The notes beneath the pieces were generated by a model that saw only the letters and a list, made by a program, of their open reading frames with translations, did no database searches and was not told where the DNA came from. A DNA stretch of 64,000 nucleotides from Eutrophovita sp913057845. Its GTDB lineage: Bacteria > Pseudomonadota > Gammaproteobacteria > Burkholderiales > Eutrophovitaceae. Numbering within the stretch: position 1 is the stretch's first letter; each line of letters begins with the position of its first letter. Shown here piece by piece: positions 62,566 through 64,000 of the stretch. The position numbers were made by a program, and so were the translations under genes. The DNA is taken from the NCBI GenBank assembly GCA_963925895.1, contig CAWUVH010000011.1, positions 1 to 64,000 on the forward strand. The letters run 5' to 3'.

Positions 62566-64000
62566 ATGTCAGATCACGCTAACTCAGTCGATGCCATTAT
62601 TATCGGCGCAGGATTCTCAGGACTGTATCAACTGCATACCCTTCGAGATCAACTAAATCTTAGCACGATCGTATTAGAGGCCGGTGCAGACCTAGGGGGC
62701 ACCTGGTTTTGGAATCGTTATCCTGGGGCCCGCTGTGACTCGGAAAGCCACTCCTACTGCTATATGTTTTCTGAAGAAATCTATAAAGAGTGGAACTGGT
62801 CAGAACGCTATCCTGGCCCAGAAGAAATTCGAAGTTATCTCAATTTCGTTGCTAAAAAACTTGAGCTCAGAACTCATATTAAGTTCAACACTCTTGTCAC
62901 CAGCGCCCACTTCATCGAAGAAGCAAATGAATGGGAACTAACAACAAAAGACGGAGCCACCTACCGAGCGACCTATTTAATTACTGGAATTGGCTGTATC
63001 TCTTCTGCAAACATTCCAAACATCCCCGGCCTAAATGACTTTAAAGGCGAGTGGTATCACACAGGGAATTGGCCACACGAAGAAGTCTCATTTAAAGATA
63101 AACGAATTGGGCAAATCGGAACTGGGTCTACTGGAATACAAGCTGCACCCGTAATCGCAGAAACTGCCGGCCATCTTCATCTGTTTCAGAGAACCCCGAA
63201 CTACAGTGTCCCAGCTCGCAACGTGCCGCTCACTGATGAATGGAAGCAATACGTCAATAAAAACTTTGGAGAAATCAAACAAGCTGTCCAATCGACTCCA
63301 AATGGGCACGCATTTCGGATCTCAACAACTAAAGTGTTTGAACAATCAGAGGATGAAAGACAAGCCGTCTATGAAAAGGCTTGGGGAAAAGGTGGGCTTC
63401 AATTTAGAGCGACCTATCAAGATCTAACCACGAACAAAGAGGCAAATGACACCGCAGCTGAATTTCTAAAGAAAAAAATCAGAACTATAGTGCAAGACGA
63501 AGAAACGGCTGAAGCACTCGCCACTATTGACTATCCCTATGCCGGAAAGCGCCCACCTATCGATACAAACTACTTTGAAACATTCAACAGGGATAATGTG
63601 TCACTAGTTAACCTAAAGAAAGAAAGCATTGTCAAAATAACAGAGGATGGAATACAAACCACGACTCGACACATCCCGTTAGATATGATTGTCTTTGCAA
63701 CAGGGTTTGATGCCATCACTGGAAAATTCTTTGAAATGGACATTCGAGGTCGAAATGGACTCTCGTTAAAAGAAGCATGGAAAGAGGGGCCGAAAACCTA
63801 TCTGGGCTTGCAAACGCCAGGCTTTCCTAACCTATTCACCATCACCGGACCCGGAAGCCCATCTGTGTTGTGCAATATGCCTGTACCTATCGAACAGCAC
63901 GTCGAATGGATTACTCAATGCGTTGAACATATGAGACGTAATGAGATTGATACGTGTGAGGCAAGCCAAGAAGCTGCTGACGAATGGGTGGAACATGTCA
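62566..64000 (+). CDS. Baeyer-Villiger-type flavin monooxygenase (partial, 3' end beyond window)
   Basis: An open frame from ATG 62566, preceded by AGAGGATA, continues to the window edge for 478 codons. FAD motif IIIGAGFSGLYQLH, LGGTWFWNRYPGARCDSES, the NADPH motif GTGSTGIQAAPVIA and, before it, FKGEWYHTGNWP, which fits the Baeyer-Villiger fingerprint FxGxxxHxxxW(P/D) exactly. The late ATGF.. segment (IVFATGFDAITG) is also typical. Such enzymes insert oxygen next to a ketone (cyclohexanone, phenylacetone or steroid type); the substrate is unknown. Follows nnr by 33 bp. Perhaps 60 residues are missing. Confidence 0.93.
   Translation, partial: MSDHANSVDAIIIGAGFSGLYQLHTLRDQLNLSTIVLEAGADLGGTWFWNRYPGARCDSESHSYCYMFSEEIYKEWNWSERYPGPEEIRSYLNFVAKKLELRTHIKFNTLVTSAHFIEEANEWELTTKDGATYRATYLITGIGCISSANIPNIPGLNDFKGEWYHTGNWPHEEVSFKDKRIGQIGTGSTGIQAAPVIAETAGHLHLFQRTPNYSVPARNVPLTDEWKQYVNKNFGEIKQAVQSTPNGHAFRISTTKVFEQSEDERQAVYEKAWGKGGLQFRATYQDLTTNKEANDTAAEFLKKKIRTIVQDEETAEALATIDYPYAGKRPPIDTNYFETFNRDNVSLVNLKKESIVKITEDGIQTTTRHIPLDMIVFATGFDAITGKFFEMDIRGRNGLSLKEAWKEGPKTYLGLQTPGFPNLFTITGPGSPSVLCNMPVPIEQHVEWITQCVEHMRRNEIDTCEASQEAADEWVEHV

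Noticed and set aside
1..64000. tRNA, rRNA, CRISPR, insertion sequence or prophage signals
   Set aside because: No cloverleaf, rRNA block, regularly spaced repeats, transposase, integrase or phage structural motif was seen when reading both strands, although weak cases could be missed by eye.

Overview
The window reads as a stretch of chromosome from an AT-leaning betaproteobacterium, probably a Burkholderiales-like aquatic lineage. The evidence is gene order more than any single gene: rpsF-priB-rpsR-rplI-dnaB; a GntR regulator leading sdhCDAB-sdhE-gltA-sucAB-lpd-zapE, divergent from mdh and a CitE-like lyase; yciB-bolA-parvulin ending against purL; and a PhaR polyhydroxyalkanoate regulator. 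No rRNA, tRNA, CRISPR array, insertion sequence, integrase or phage gene was seen. Non-ATG starts (GTG, TTG) are common.

Layout. 1-2.7 kb: a membrane protein cut by the window edge and a large FAD / cyclic-nucleotide-binding / multi-[4Fe-4S] fusion protein. 3-13 kb: gdhA, bamD, rluD-pgeF, a ZIP transporter, phaR, rimO, a DUF1232 protein, a DinG/YoaA-type helicase and a small orphan membrane protein. 13-17 kb: rmuC and typA. 17-19.5 kb: selD divergent from selU (selenophosphate for tRNA 2-selenouridine), then a BCP/PrxQ peroxiredoxin. 19.5-22.8 kb: dnaB and the S6-PriB-S18-L9 operon, with a candidate S6:S18 autoregulatory leader. 23-25.8 kb: an MFS exporter, an M23 peptidase and a small membrane protein.

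25.8-49.8 kb is the metabolic core. On the minus strand, reading from the GntR gene: sdhC, D, A, B, sdhE, gltA, sucA, sucB, lpd, zapE, acuI, prpE. On the plus strand from the same divergent promoter region: mdh, a CitE-like lyase, prpB, prpC, prpD, acnA. Together they encode most of the oxidative TCA cycle, plus a route from propionate or acrylate through propionyl-CoA and the 2-methylcitrate cycle to succinate and pyruvate. A perfect 14-bp palindrome lies between the two arms.

49.8-64 kb: an RsuA-family pseudouridine synthase, a solitary PIN-domain protein, a HAD hydrolase, a MarR-CDGSH-pirin operon, a gap with two decayed gene remnants (a Sel1 repeat and a trypsin-like protease tail), a nitroreductase, an AhpD-like protein, yciB-bolA-parvulin, purL, the bifunctional NAD(P)H-hydrate repair enzyme and a Baeyer-Villiger-type monooxygenase cut by the right edge.

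I found no defence island or obviously new multi-gene system. The most distinctive items are the cNMP-binding redox fusion with its membrane neighbour, the PrpE-AcuI plus methylcitrate/TCA supercluster, and several regulatory or decay signals in the intergenic DNA.
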